Under the pieces are notes generated by a model that was not told the origin of the DNA, ran no database searches, and was given only the letters and a program-made list of their open reading frames with translations. Positions 1 through 14,500 of a stretch of DNA of 64,000 nucleotides are shown piece by piece. The first letter of the stretch is position 1. Every line of letters starts with the position of its first letter. Both the position numbers and the translations under genes were made by a program. The stretch comes from Acanthosepion esculentum (lineage: Eukaryota; Mollusca; Cephalopoda; Sepiida; Sepiidae): positions 80,512,849 through 80,576,848 of the forward strand of contig OZ038510.1 of assembly GCA_964036315.1 (NCBI GenBank). The letters are read 5' to 3'.

Positions 1-96
1 TACAGGTATATTATTTAGCAACGAGCAGAACATTATATATACACTAGCGTTCAGAAGGAAATTCATCGCCATTACCTTCAACTTAAACCTTAAATG
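1..96 (+). repeat. Reference satellite monomer and its main variant sites
   Basis: Numbering the first copy 1-96, these sites recur as variants: site 5 (G or A), site 6 (G or A), site 15 (T or A), site 31 (C or T), site 45 (T or A), site 56 (A or T), site 65 (A or G), site 66 (T or G), site 69 (C, A or G), site 74 (T or A), site 89 (C, A, T or G) and site 90 (T, G or A). C69-to-A together with G65 creates GTCGAC. The palindrome TGTACA spans the joint between monomers (sites 95-96 and 1-4) and is kept in nearly all copies; exceptions include TGTAAA near 21,314 and its duplicates near 25,728 and 32,825. The monomer holds one AT-only core around sites 32-41. Confidence 0.9.
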
Positions 97-1689
97 TACA
101 GGTATATTATTTAGCAACGAGCAGAACATTATATATACACTAGCGTTCAGAAGGAAATTCATCGCCATTACCTTCAACTTAAACCTTAAATGTACAGGTA
201 TATTATTTAGCAACGAGCAGAACATTATATATACACTAGCGTTCACAAGGAAATTCATCGCCATTACCTTCAAATTAAACCTTAAATGTACAAGTATATT
301 ATTTAGCAACGAGCAGAACATTATATATACACTAGCGTTCAGAAGGAAATTCGTCGCCATAACCTTCAACTTAAACCTTAAATGTACAAGTATATTATTT
401 AGCAACGAGCAGAATATTATATATACACTAGCGTTCAGAAGGAAATTCATCGCCATTACCTTCAACTTAAACCTTAAATGTACAAGTATATTATTTAGCA
501 ACGAGCAGAACATTATATATACACTAGCGTTCAGAAGGAAATTCATCGCCATTACCTTCAACTTAAACCTTAAATGTACAGGTATATTATTTAGCAACGA
601 GCAGAACATTATATATACACTAGCGTTCAGAAGGAAATTCATCGCCATTACCTTCAACTTAAACCTTAAATGTACAGGTATATTATTTAGCAACGTGCAG
701 AACATTATATATACACTAGCGTTCAGAAGGAAATTCATCGCCATTACCTTCAACTTAAACCGTAAATGTACAGGTATATTATTTAGCAACGAGCAGAACA
801 TTATATATACACTAGCGTTCAGAAGGAAATTCGTCGCCATTACCTTGAACTTAAACCTTAAATGTACAGGTATATTATTTAGCAACGAGCAGAACATTAT
901 ATATACACTAGCGTTCAGAAGGAAATTCATCGCCATTACCTTCAACTTAAACCTTAAATGTACAGGTATATTATTTAGCAACGAGCAGAACATTATATAT
1001 ACACTAGCGTTCAGAAGGAAATTCATCGCCATTACCTTCAACTTAAACCTTAAATGTACAGGTATATTATTTAGCAACGAGCAGAACATTATATATACAC
1101 TAGCGTTCAGAAGGAAATTCATCGCCATTACCTTCAACTTAAACCGTAAATGTACAGGTATATTATTTAGCAACGAGCAGAACATTATATATACACTAGC
1201 GTTCAGAAGGAAATTCATCGCCATTACCTTCAACTTAAACCTTATATGTACAAGTATATTATTTAGCAACGAGCAGAACATTGTATATACACTAGCGTTC
1301 AGAAGGAAATTCATCGCCATTACCTTCAACTTAAACATTAAATGTACAGGTATATTATTTAGCAACGAGCAGAACATTATATATACACTAGCATTCAGAA
1401 GGAAATTCGTCGCCATTACCTTCAACTTAAACATTAAATGTACAGGTATATTATTTAGCAACGAGCAGAACATTATATATACACTAGCGTTCAGAAGGAA
1501 ATTCGTCGCCATAACCTTCAACTTAAACCTTAAATGTACAAGTATATTATTTAGCAACGAGCAGAACATTATATATACACTAGCGTTCAGAAGGAAATTC
1601 ATCGCCATTACCTTCAACTTAAACATTAAATGTACAAGTATATTATTTAGCAACGAGCAGAACATTATATATACACTAGCGTTCAGAAG

Positions 1690-3680
1690 GAAATGCATCG
1701 CCATTACCTTCAACTTAAACATTAAATGTACAGGTATATTATTTAGCAACGAGCAGAACATTATATATACACTAGCGTTCAGAAGGAAATTCATCGCCAT
1801 TACCTTCAACTTAAACCTTAAATGTACAAGTATATTATTTAGCAACGAGCAGAACATTATATATACACTAGCGTTCAGAAGGAAATTCATCGCCATTACC
1901 TTCAACTTAAACCTTAAATGTACAGGTATATTATTTAGCAACGAGCTGAACATTATATATACACTAGCGTTCAGAAGGAAATTCATCGCCATTACCTTCA
2001 ACTTAAACCTTAAATGTACAAGTATATTATTTAGCAACGAGCAGAACATTATATATACACTAGCGTTCAGAAGGTAATTCGTCGCCATAACCTTCAACTT
2101 AAACGTTAAATGTACAAGTCTATTATTTAGCAACGAGCAGAACATTATATATACACTAGCGTTCAGAAGGAAATTCATCGACATTACCTTCAACTTAAAC
2201 CTTAAATGTACAAGTATATTATTTAGCAACGAGCAGAACATTATATATACACTAACGTTCAGAAGGAAATTCATCGCCATTACCTTCAACTTAAACCTTA
2301 AATGTACAGGTATATTATTTAGCAACGAGCAGAACATTATATATACACTAGCGTTCAGAAGGAAATTCATCGCCATTACCTTCAACTTAAACCTTAAATG
2401 TACAGGTATATTATTTAGCAACGAGCAGAACATTATATATACACTAGCGTTCAGAAGGAAATTAATCGCCATTACCTTCAACTTAAACCTTAAATGTACA
2501 GGTATATTATTTAGCAACGAGCAGAACATTATATATACACTAGCGTTCAGAAGGAAATTCATCGCCATTACCTTCAACTTAAACCTTAAATGTACAAGTA
2601 TATTATTTAGCAACGAGCAAAACATTATATATACACAAGCGTTCAGAAGGAAATTCGTCGCCATAACCTTCAACTTAAACCTTAAATGTACAAGTATATT
2701 ATTTAGCAACGAGCAGAACATTATATATACACTAGCGTTCAGAAGGAAATTCATCGCCATTACCTTCAACTTAAACCTTAAATGTACAAGTATATTATTT
2801 AGCAACGAGCAGAACATTATATATACACTAGCGTTCAGAAGGAAATTCATCGCCATTACCTTCAACTTAAACCTTAAATGTACAGGTATATTATTTAGCA
2901 ACGAGCAGAACATTATATATACACTAGCGTTCAGAAGGAAATTCATCGCCATTACCTTCAACTTAAACCTTAAATGTACAGGTATATTATTTAGCAACGA
3001 GCAGAACATTATATATACACTAGCGTTCAGAAGGAAATTCATCGCCATTACCTTCAACTTAAACCTTAAATGTACAGGTATATTATTTAGCAACGAGCAG
3101 AACATTATATATACACTAGCGTTCAGAAGGAAATTCATCGCCATTACCTTCAAATTAAACCTTAAATGTACAAGTATATTATTTAGCAACGAGCAGAACA
3201 TTATATATACACTAGCGTTCAGAAGGAAATTCGTCGCCATAACCTTCAACTTAAACCTTAAATGTACAAGTATATTATTTAGCAACGAGCAGAACATTAT
3301 ATATACACTAGCGTTCAGAAGGAAATTCATCGCCATTACCTTCAACTTAAACCTTAAATGTACAAGTATATTATTTAGCAACGAGCAGAACATTATATAT
3401 ACACTAGCGTTCAGAAGGAAATTCATCGCCATTACCTTCAACTTAAACCTTAAATGTACAGGTATATTATTTAGCAACGAGCAGAACATTATATATACAC
3501 TAGCGTTCAGAAGGAAATTCATCGCTATTACCTTCAACTTAAACCTTAAATGTACAAGTATATTATTTAGCAACGAGCAGAACATTATATATACACTAGC
3601 GTTCAGAAGGAAATTCATCGTCATTACCTTCAACTTAAACCTTAAATGTACAGGTATATTATTTAGCAACGAGCAGAACA
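1690..3680. repeat. Older copy of the 27-monomer higher-order block
   Basis: This stretch matches 6,682-8,672 at an offset of exactly 4,992 bp (52 monomers). Shared private markers are GAGCTGAAC near 1,947, AAGTC at 2,116-2,120, ATTAATCGCC near 2,461, ACACAAGCG near 2,637 and CATCGTCATT near 3,621. It differs from the two later copies at several sites, for example near 1,685, 2,088, 2,676 and 3,529, so it is older than the split between those two. The left boundary lies between about 1,630 and 1,690. The right boundary lies near 3,685, where the two regions carry different changes in the AT core. Confidence 0.8.
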
Positions 3681-4899
3681 TTATATATTCACTAGCGTTC
3701 AGAAGGAAATTCATCGCCATTACCTTCAACTTAAACCTTAAATGTACAGGTATATTATTTAGCAACGAGCAGAACATTATATATACACTAGCGTTCAGAA
3801 GGAAATTCATCGCCATTACCTTCAACTTAAACCTTAAATGTACAGGTATATTATTTAGCAACGAGCAGAACATTATATATACACTAGCGTTCAGAAGGAA
3901 ATTCATCGCCATTACCTTCAACTTAAACCTTAAATGTACAGGTATATTATTTAGCAACGAGCAGAACATTATATATACACTAGCGTTCAGAAGGAAATTC
4001 ATCGCCATTACCTTCAACTTAAACCGTAAATGTACAGGTATATTATTTAGCAACGAGCAGAACATTATATATACACTAGCGTTCAGAAGGAAATTCATCG
4101 CCATTACCTTCAACTTAAACCTTAAATGTACAGGTATATTATTTAGCAACGAGCAGAACATTATATATACACTAGCGTTCAGAAGGAAATTCGTCGCCAT
4201 TACCTTCAACTTAAACCTTAAATGTACAAGTATATTATTTAGCAACGAGCAGAACATTATATATACACTAGCGTTCAGAAGGAAATTCGTCGACATTACC
4301 TTCATCTTAAACCTTAAATGTACAGGTATATTATTTAGCAACGAGCAGAACATTATATATACACTAGCGTTCAGAAGGAAATTCGTCGCCATTACCTTGA
4401 ACTTAAACCTTAAATGTACAGGTATATTATTTAGCAACGAGCAGAACATTATATATACACTAGCGTTCAGAAGAAAATTCATCGCAATTACCTTCAACTT
4501 AAACCTTAAATGTACAGGTATATTATTTAGCAACGAGCAGAACATTATATATACACTAGCCTTCAGAAGGAAATTCATCGCCATTAACTTCAACTTAAAC
4601 CTTAAATGTACAGGTATATTATTTAGCAACGAGCAGAACATTATATATACACTAGCGTTCAGAAGGAAATTCATCGCCATTACCTTCAACTTAAACCTTA
4701 AATGTACAGGTATATTATTTAGCAACGAGCAGAACATTATATATACACTAGCGTTCAGAAGGAAATTCATCGCCATTACCTTCAACTTAAACCTTAAATG
4801 TACAGGTATATTATTTAGCAACGAACAGAACATTATATATACACTAGCGTTCAGAAGGAAATTCATCGCCATTACCTTCAACTTAAACCGTAAATGTAC

Positions 4900-6254
4900 A
4901 GGTATATTATTTAGCAACGAGCAGAACATTATATATACATTAGCGTTCAGAAGGAAATTCATCGCCATTACCTTCAACTTAAACCTTAAATGTACAGGTT
5001 TATTATTTAGCAACGAGCAGAACATTATATATACACTAGCGTTCAGAAGGAAATTCATCGCCATTACCTTCAACTTAAACCTGAAATGTACAGGTATATT
5101 ATTTAGCAACGTGCAGAACATTATATATACACTAGCGTTCAGAAGGAAATTCATCGCCATTACCTTCAACTTAAACCGTAAATGTACAGGTATATTATTT
5201 AGCAACGAGCAGAACATTATATATACACTAGCGTTCAGAAGGAAATTCGTCGCCATTACCTTGAACTTAAACCTTAAATGTACAGGTATATTATTTAGCA
5301 ACGAGCAGAACATTATATATACACTAGCGTTCAGAAGGAAATTCATCGCCATTACCTTCAACTTAAACCTTAAATGTACAGGTATATTATTTAGCAACGT
5401 GCAGAACATTATATATACACTAGCGTTCAGAAGGAAATTCATCGCCATTACCTTCAACTTAAACCTTAAATGTACAGGTATATTACTTAGCAACGAGCAG
5501 AATATTATATATACACTAGCGTTCAGAAGGAAATTCATCGCCATTACCTTCAACTAAAACCTTAAATGTACAGGTATATTATTTAGCAACGAGCAGAATA
5601 TTATATATACACTAGCGTTGAGAAGGAAATTCATCGCCATTACCTTCAACTTAAACCTTAAATGTACAGGTATATTATTTAGCAACGAGCAGAATATTAT
5701 ATATACACTAGCGTTCAGAAGGAAATTCATCGCCATTACCTTCAACTTAAACCTTAAATGTACAGGTATATTATTTAGCAACGAGCAGAACATTATATAT
5801 ACATTAGCGTTCAGAAGGAAATTCATCGCCATTACCTTCAACTTAAACCTTAAATGTACAGGTTTATTATTTAGCAACGAGCAGAACATTATATATACAC
5901 TAGCGTTCAGAAGGAAATTCATCGCCATTACCTTCAACTTAAACCTTAAATGTACAGGTATATTATTTAGCAACGTGCAGAACATTATATATACACTAGC
6001 GTTCAGAAGGAAATTCATCGCCATTACCTTCAACTTAAACCGTAAATGTACAGGTATATTATTTAGCAACGAGCAGAACATTATATATACACTAGCGTTC
6101 AGAAGGAAATTCGTCGCCATTACCTTGAACTTAAACCTTAAATGTACAGGTATATTATTTAGCAACGAGCAGAACATTATATATACACTAGCGGTCAGAA
6201 GGAAATTCATCGCCATTACCTTCAACTTAAACCTTAAATGTACAGGTATATTAT
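4900..6254. repeat. Nine-monomer-offset duplication (864 bp)
   Basis: About five monomers at 4,900-5,390 recur at 5,764-6,254 with an offset of 864 bp. Shared markers are ACATTAGCG (4,940 and 5,804), GGTTTATT (5,000 and 5,864), AACGTGCAG (5,112 and 5,976), CCGTAAATG one monomer later, and CCTTGAAC (5,261 and 6,125). A related run, with AACGTGCAG at 696 followed by CCGTAAATG, lies 55 monomers to the left of the second copy. The module therefore occurs at least three times in the left 6.3 kb. Confidence 0.8.
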
Positions 6255-6465
6255 TTAGCAACGAGCAGAACATTATATATACACTAGCGTTCAGAAGGAA
6301 ATTCATCGCCATTACCTTCAACTTAAACCTTAAATGTACAGGTATATTATTTAGCAACGAGCAGAACATTATATATACACTAGCGTTCAGAAGGAAATTC
6401 ATCGCCATTACCTTCAACTTAAACCGTAAATGTACAGGTATATTATTTAGCAACGAACAGAACTT

Positions 6466-8983
6466 TATATATACACTAGCGTTCAGAAGGAAATTCATCG
6501 CCATTACCTTCAACTTAAACCTTAAATGTACAAGTATATTATTTAGCAACGAGCAGAACATTATATATACACTAGCGTTCAGAAGGAAATTCATCGCCAT
6601 TACCTTCAACTTAAACCTTAAATGTACAAGTATATTATTTAGCAACGAGCAGAACATTATATATACACTAGCGTACAGAAGGAAATTCATCGCCATTACC
6701 TTCAACTTAAACATTAAATGTACAGGTATATTATTTAGCAACGAGCAGAACATTATATATACACTAGCGTTCAGAAGGAAATTCATCGCCATTACCTTCA
6801 ACTTAAACCTTAAATGTACAAGTATATTATTTAGCAACGAGCAGAACATTATATATACACTAGCGTTCAGAAGGAAATTCATCGCCATTACCTTCAACTT
6901 AAACCTTAAATGTACAGGTATATTATTTAGCAACGAGCTGAACATTATATATACACTAGCGTTCAGAAGGAAATTCATCGCCATTACCTTCAACTTAAAC
7001 CTTAAATGTACAAGTATATTATTTAGCAACGAGCAGAACATTATATATACACTAGCGTTCAGAAGGAAATTCGTCGCCATAACCTTCAACTTAAACGTTA
7101 AATGTACAAGTCTATTATTTAGCAACGAGCAGAACATAATATATACACTAGCGTTCAGAAGGAAATTCATCGACATTACCTTCAACTTAAACCTTAAATG
7201 TACAAGTATATTATTTAGCAACGAGCAGAACATTATATATACACTAACGTTCAGAAGGAAATTCATCGCCATTACCTTCAACTTAAACCTTAAATGTACA
7301 GGTATATTATTTAGCAACGAGCAGAACATTATATATACACTAGCGTTCAGAAGGAAATTCATCGCCATTACCTTCAACTTAAACCTTAAATGTACAGGTA
7401 TATTATTTAGCAACGAGCAGAACATTATATATACACTAGCGTTCAGAAAAAAATTAATCGCCATTACCTTCAACTTAAACCTTAAATGTACAGGTATATT
7501 ATTTAGCAACGAGCAGAACATTATATATACACTAGCGTTCAGAAGGAAATTCATCGCCATTACCTTCAACTTAAACCTTAAATGTACAAGTATATTATTT
7601 AGCAACGAGCAGAACATTATATATACACAAGCGTTCAGAAGGAAATTCGTCGCCATAACCTTCATCTTAAACCTTAAATGTACAAGTATATTATTTAGCA
7701 ACGAGCAGAACATTATATATACACTAGCGTTCAGAAGGAAATTCATCGCCATTACCTTCAACTTAAACTTTAAATGTACAAGTATATTATTTAGCAACGA
7801 GCAGAACATTATATATACACTAGCGTTCAGAAGGAAATTCATCGCCATTACCTTCAACTTAAACCTTAAATGTACAGGTATATTATTTAGCAACGAGCAG
7901 AACATTATATATACACTAGCGTTCAGAAGGAAATTCATCGCCATTACCTTCAACTTAAACCTTAAATGTACAGGTATATTATTTAGCAACGAGCAGAACA
8001 TTATATATACACTAGCGTTCAGAAGGAAATTCATCGCCATTACCTTCAACTTAAACCTTAAATGTACAGGTATATTATTTAGCAACGAGCAGAACATTAT
8101 ATATACACTAGCGTTCAGAAGGAAATTCATCGCCATTACCTTCAAATTAAACCTTAAATGTACAAGTATATTATTTAGCAACGAGCAGAACATTATATAT
8201 ACACTAGCGTTCAGAAGGAAATTCGTCGCCATAACCTTCAACTTAAACCTTAAATGTACAAGTATATTATTTAGCAACGAGCAGAACATTATATATACAC
8301 TAGCGTTCAGAAGGAAATTCATCGCCATTACCTTCAACTTAAACCTTAAATGTACAAGTATATTATTTAGCAACGAGCAGAACATTATATATACACTAGC
8401 GTTCAGAAGGAAATTCATCGCCATTACCTTCAACTTAAACCTTAAATGTACAGGTATATTATTTAGCAACGAGCAGAACATTATATATACACTAGCGTTC
8501 AGAAGGAAATTCATCGCCATTACCTTCAACTTAAACCTTAAATGTACAAGTATATTATTTAGCAACGAGCAGAACATTATATATACACTAGCGTTCAGAA
8601 GGAAATTCATCGTCATTACCTTCAACTTAAACCTTAAATGTACAGGTATATTATTTAGCAACGAGCAGAACATTATATAAACACTAGCGTTCAGAAGGAA
8701 ATTCATCGCCATTACCTTCAACTTAAACCTTAAATGTACAAGTATATTATTTAGCAACGAGCAGAACATTATATATACACTAGCGTTCAGAAGGAAATTC
8801 ATCGCCATTACCTTCAACTTAAACCTTAAATGTACAGGTATATTATTTAGCAACGAGCAGAACATTATATATACACTAGCGTTCAGAAGGAAATTCATCG
8901 CCATTACCTTCAACTTAAATATTAAATGTACAGGTATATTATTTAGCAACGAGCAGAACATTATATATACACTAGCGTTCAGA
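6466..8983. repeat. 27-monomer higher-order block, copy 2
   Basis: This matches 9,058-11,575 at an offset of 2,592 bp (27 monomers). Shared private markers include GCGTACAG (6,675 and 9,267), GAGCTGAAC (6,939 and 9,531), AAGTC ending at 7,112 and 9,704, ACACAAGCG near 7,629 and 10,221, CATCGTCATT (8,613 and 11,205) and TATATAAACAC (8,680 and 11,272). I saw only a handful of differences in about 2.5 kb, for example near 7,137, 7,449, 8,408 and 8,920. The duplication is therefore recent, or has been homogenised recently. The matching stretch is slightly shorter than one full period: 8,984-9,057 falls outside it. Confidence 0.88.
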
Positions 8984-9057
8984 AGGAAATTCGTCGCCAT
9001 AACCTTCAACTTAAACCTTAAATGTACAAGTATATTATTTAGCAACGAGCAGAACAT

Positions 9058-11575
9058 TATATATACACTAGCGTTCAGAAGGAAATTCATCGCCATTACC
9101 TTCAACTTAAACCTTAAATGTACAAGTATATTATTTAGCAACGAGCAGAACATTATATATACACTAGCGTTCAGAAGGAAATTCATCGCCATTACCTTCA
9201 ACTTAAACCTTAAATGTACAAGTATATTATTTAGCAACGAGCAGAACATTATATATACACTAGCGTACAGAAGGAAATTCATCGCCATTACCTTCAACTT
9301 AAACATTAAATGTACAGGTATATTATTTAGCAACGAGCAGAACATTATATATACACTAGCGTTCAGAAGGAAATTCATCGCCATTACCTTCAACTTAAAC
9401 CTTAAATGTACAAGTATATTATTTAGCAACGAGCAGAACATTATATATACACTAGCGTTCAGAAGGAAATTCATCGCCATTACCTTCAACTTAAACCTTA
9501 AATGTACAGGTATATTATTTAGCAACGAGCTGAACATTATATATACACTAGCGTTCAGAAGGAAATTCATCGCCATTACCTTCAACTTAAACCTTAAATG
9601 TACAAGTATATTATTTAGCAACGAGCAGAACATTATATATACACTAGCGTTCAGAAGGAAATTCGTCGCCATAACCTTCAACTTAAACGTTAAATGTACA
9701 AGTCTATTATTTAGCAACGAGCAGAACATTATATATACACTAGCGTTCAGAAGGAAATTCATCGACATTACCTTCAACTTAAACCTTAAATGTACAAGTA
9801 TATTATTTAGCAACGAGCAGAACATTATATATACACTAACGTTCAGAAGGAAATTCATCGCCATTACCTTCAACTTAAACCTTAAATGTACAGGTATATT
9901 ATTTAGCAACGAGCAGAACATTATATATACACTAGCGTTCAGAAGGAAATTCATCGCCATTACCTTCAACTTAAACCTTAAATGTACAGGTATATTATTT
10001 AGCAACGAGCAGAACATTATATATACACTAGCGTTCAGAAGGAAATTAATCGCCATTACCTTCAACTTAAACCTTAAATGTACAGGTATATTATTTAGCA
10101 ACGAGCAGAACATTATATATACACTAGCGTTCAGAAGGAAATTCATCGCCATTACCTTCAACTTAAACCTTAAATGTACAAGTATATTATTTAGCAACGA
10201 GCAGAACATTATATATACACAAGCGTTCAGAAGGAAATTCGTCGCCATAACCTTCATCTTAAACCTTAAATGTACAAGTATATTATTTAGCAACGAGCAG
10301 AACATTATATATACACTAGCGTTCAGAAGGAAATTCATCGCCATTACCTTCAACTTAAACTTTAAATGTACAAGTATATTATTTAGCAACGAGCAGAACA
10401 TTATATATACACTAGCGTTCAGAAGGAAATTCATCGCCATTACCTTCAACTTAAACCTTAAATGTACAGGTATATTATTTAGCAACGAGCAGAACATTAT
10501 ATATACACTAGCGTTCAGAAGGAAATTCATCGCCATTACCTTCAACTTAAACCTTAAATGTACAGGTATATTATTTAGCAACGAGCAGAACATTATATAT
10601 ACACTAGCGTTCAGAAGGAAATTCATCGCCATTACCTTCAACTTAAACCTTAAATGTACAGGTATATTATTTAGCAACGAGCAGAACATTATATATACAC
10701 TAGCGTTCAGAAGGAAATTCATCGCCATTACCTTCAAATTAAACCTTAAATGTACAAGTATATTATTTAGCAACGAGCAGAACATTATATATACACTAGC
10801 GTTCAGAAGGAAATTCGTCGCCATAACCTTCAACTTAAACCTTAAATGTACAAGTATATTATTTAGCAACGAGCAGAACATTATATATACACTAGCGTTC
10901 AGAAGGAAATTCATCGCCATTACCTTCAACTTAAACCTTAAATGTACAAGTATATTATTTAGCAACGAGCAGAACATTATATATACACTAGCGTTCAGAA
11001 AGAAATTCATCGCCATTACCTTCAACTTAAACCTTAAATGTACAGGTATATTATTTAGCAACGAGCAGAACATTATATATACACTAGCGTTCAGAAGGAA
11101 ATTCATCGCCATTACCTTCAACTTAAACCTTAAATGTACAAGTATATTATTTAGCAACGAGCAGAACATTATATATACACTAGCGTTCAGAAGGAAATTC
11201 ATCGTCATTACCTTCAACTTAAACCTTAAATGTACAGGTATATTATTTAGCAACGAGCAGAACATTATATAAACACTAGCGTTCAGAAGGAAATTCATCG
11301 CCATTACCTTCAACTTAAACCTTAAATGTACAAGTATATTATTTAGCAACGAGCAGAACATTATATATACACTAGCGTTCAGAAGGAAATTCATCGCCAT
11401 TACCTTCAACTTAAACCTTAAATGTACAGGTATATTATTTAGCAACGAGCAGAACATTATATATACACTAGCGTTCAGAAGGAAATTCATCGCCATTACC
11501 TTCAACTTAAACATTAAATGTACAGGTATATTATTTAGCAACGAGCAGAACATTATATATACACTAGCGTTCAGA
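9058..11575. repeat. 27-monomer higher-order block, copy 3
   Basis: Near-identical partner of 6,466-8,983 in direct tandem. Its right edge is placed near 11,575, where AGATGG (site 56 T) replaces AGAAGG and the following site 65 differs from the partner. Both copies carry many monomers with A at site 5, a variant that becomes much rarer to the right of this block. Private changes in this copy include AGAAAGAAATTC near 11,000. Confidence 0.88.
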
Positions 11576-14500
11576 TGGAAATTCATCGCCATTACCTTCA
11601 ACTTAAACCTTAAATGTACAGGTATATTATTTAGCAACGAGCAGAACATTATATATACACTAGCGTTCAGAAGGAAATTCATCGCCATTACCTTCAACTT
11701 AAACCTTAAATGTACAGGTATATTATTTAGCAACGAGCAGAACATTATATATACACTAGCGTTCAGAAGGAAATTCATCGCCATTACCTTCAACTTAAAC
11801 CTTAAATGTACAGGTATATTATTTAGCAACGAGCAGAACATTATATATACACTAGCGTTCAGAAGGAAATTCATCGCCATTACCTTCAACTTAAACCGTA
11901 AATGTACAGGTATATTATTTAGCAACGAGCAGAACATTATATATACACTAGCGTTCAGAAGGAAATTCATCGCCATTACCTTCTACTTAAACCTTAAATG
12001 TACAGGTATATTATTTAGCAACGAGCAGAACATTATATATACACTAGCGTTCAGAAGGAAATTAATCGCCATTACCTTCAACTTAAACCTTAAATGTACA
12101 AGTATATTATTTAGCAACGAGCAGAACATTATATATACACTAGCGTTCAGAAGGAAATTCGTCGACATTACCTTCAACTTAAACCTTAAATGTACAGGTA
12201 TATTATTTAGTAACGAGCAGAACATTATATATATACTAGCGTTCAGAAGGAAATTCATCGCCATTACCTTCAACTTAAATCTTAAATGTACAGGTATATT
12301 ATTTAGCAACGAGCAGAACATTTTATATACACTAGCGTTCAGATAGAAATTCATCGCCATTACCTTCAACTTAAACATTAAATGTACAGGTATATTATTT
12401 AGCAACGAGCAGAACATTATATATACACTAGCGTTCAGAAGGAAATTCATCGCCATTACCTTCAACTTAAACCTTAAATGTACAGGTATATTATTTAGCA
12501 ACGAGCAGAACATTATATATACACTAGCGTTCAGATGGAAATTCGTCGCCATTACTTTCAACTTAAACCTTAAATGTACAGGTATATTATTTAGCAACGA
12601 GCAGAACATTATATATACACTAGCGTTCAGAAGGAAATTCATCGCCATTACCTTCAACTTAAACCTTAAATGTACAGGTATATTATTTAGCAACGAGCAG
12701 AACATTATATATACACTAGCGTTCAGAAGGAAATTCGTCGCCATTACCTTCAACTTAAACCTTAAATGTACAGGTATATTAATTAGCAACGAGCAGAACA
12801 TTATATATACACTAGCGTTCAGAAGGAAATTCATCGCCATTACCTGCAACTTAAACCTTAAATGTACAGGTATATTATTTAGCAAAGAGCAGAACATTAT
12901 ATATACACTAGCGTTCAGAAGGAAATTCATCGCCATTACCTTCAACTTAAACCTTAAATGTACAGGTATATTATTTAGCAACGAGCAGAACATTATATAT
13001 ACACTGGCGTTCAGAAGGAAATTCATCGCCATTACCTTCAACTTAAACCTTAAATGTACAGGTATATTATTTAGCAACGACCAGAACATTATATATACAC
13101 TAGCGTTCAGAAGGAAATTCATCGCCATTACCTTCAACTTAAACCATAAATGTACAGGTATATTATTTAGCAACGAGCAGAACATTATATATACACTAGC
13201 GTTCAGAAGAAAATTCATCGCCATTACCTTCAACTTAAACATTAAATGTACAGGTATATTATTTAGCAACGAGCAGAACATTATATATACACTAGCGTTC
13301 AGAAGGAAATTCATCGCCATTACCTTCAACTTAAACATTAAATGTACAGGTATATTATTTAGCAACGAGCAGAACATTATATATACACTAGCGTTCAGAA
13401 GGAAATTCATCGCCATTACCTTCAACTTAAACCTTAAATGTACAGGTATATTATTTAGCAACGAGCAGAACATTATACATACACTAGCGTTCAGAAGGAA
13501 ATTCATCGCCATTACCTTCAACTTAAACATTAAATGTACAGGTATATTATTTAGCAATTAGCAGAACATTATATATACACTAGCGTTCAGATGGAAATTC
13601 ATCGCCATTACCTTCAACTTAAACATTAAATGTACAGGTATATTATTTAGCAACGAGCAGAACATTATATATACACTAGCGTTCAGAAGGAAATTCGTCG
13701 CCATTACCTTCAACTTAAACATTAAATGTACAGGTATATTATTTAGCAACGAGCAGAACATTATATATACACTAGCGTTCAGAAGGAAATTCATCGCCAT
13801 TACCTTCAACTTAAATCTTAAATGTACAGGTATATTATTTAGCAACGAGCAGAACATTATATATACACTAGCGTTCAGATGGAAATTCATCGCCTTTACC
13901 TTCAACTTAAACATTAAATGTACAGGTATATTATTTAGCAACGAGCAGAACATTATATATAAACTAGCGTTCAGAAGGAAATTCATCGCCATTATCTTCA
14001 ACTTAAACCTTAAATGTACAGGTATATTATTTAGCAACGAGCAGAACATTATATATACACTAGCGTTCAGAAGGAAATTCGTCGCCATTACCTTCAACTT
14101 AAACCTTAAATGTACAAGTATATTATTTAGCAACGAGCAGAACATTATATATACACTAGCGTTCAGAAGGAAATTCGTCGACATTACCTTCAACTTAAAC
14201 CTTAAATGTACAGGTATATTATTTAGTAACGAGCAGAACATTATATATACACTAGCGTTCAGAAGGAAATTCATCGCCATTACCTTCAACTTAAACCTTA
14301 AATGTACAGGTATATTATTTAGCAACGAGCAGAACATTATATAAACACTAGCGTTCAGATGGAAATTCGTCGCCATTAAGTTCAACTTAAACCTTAAATG
14401 TACAAGTATATTATTTAGCAACGAGCAGAACATTATATATACACTAGCGTTCAGAAGAAAATTCATCGCCATTACCTTCAACTTAAACATTAAATGTACA

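Noticed and set aside
695..2077. Plus-strand open frame of 460 codons at the left end
   Set aside because: It is the satellite read in the other open frame. Its start and end are set by chance GTG and TAA changes in individual monomers.
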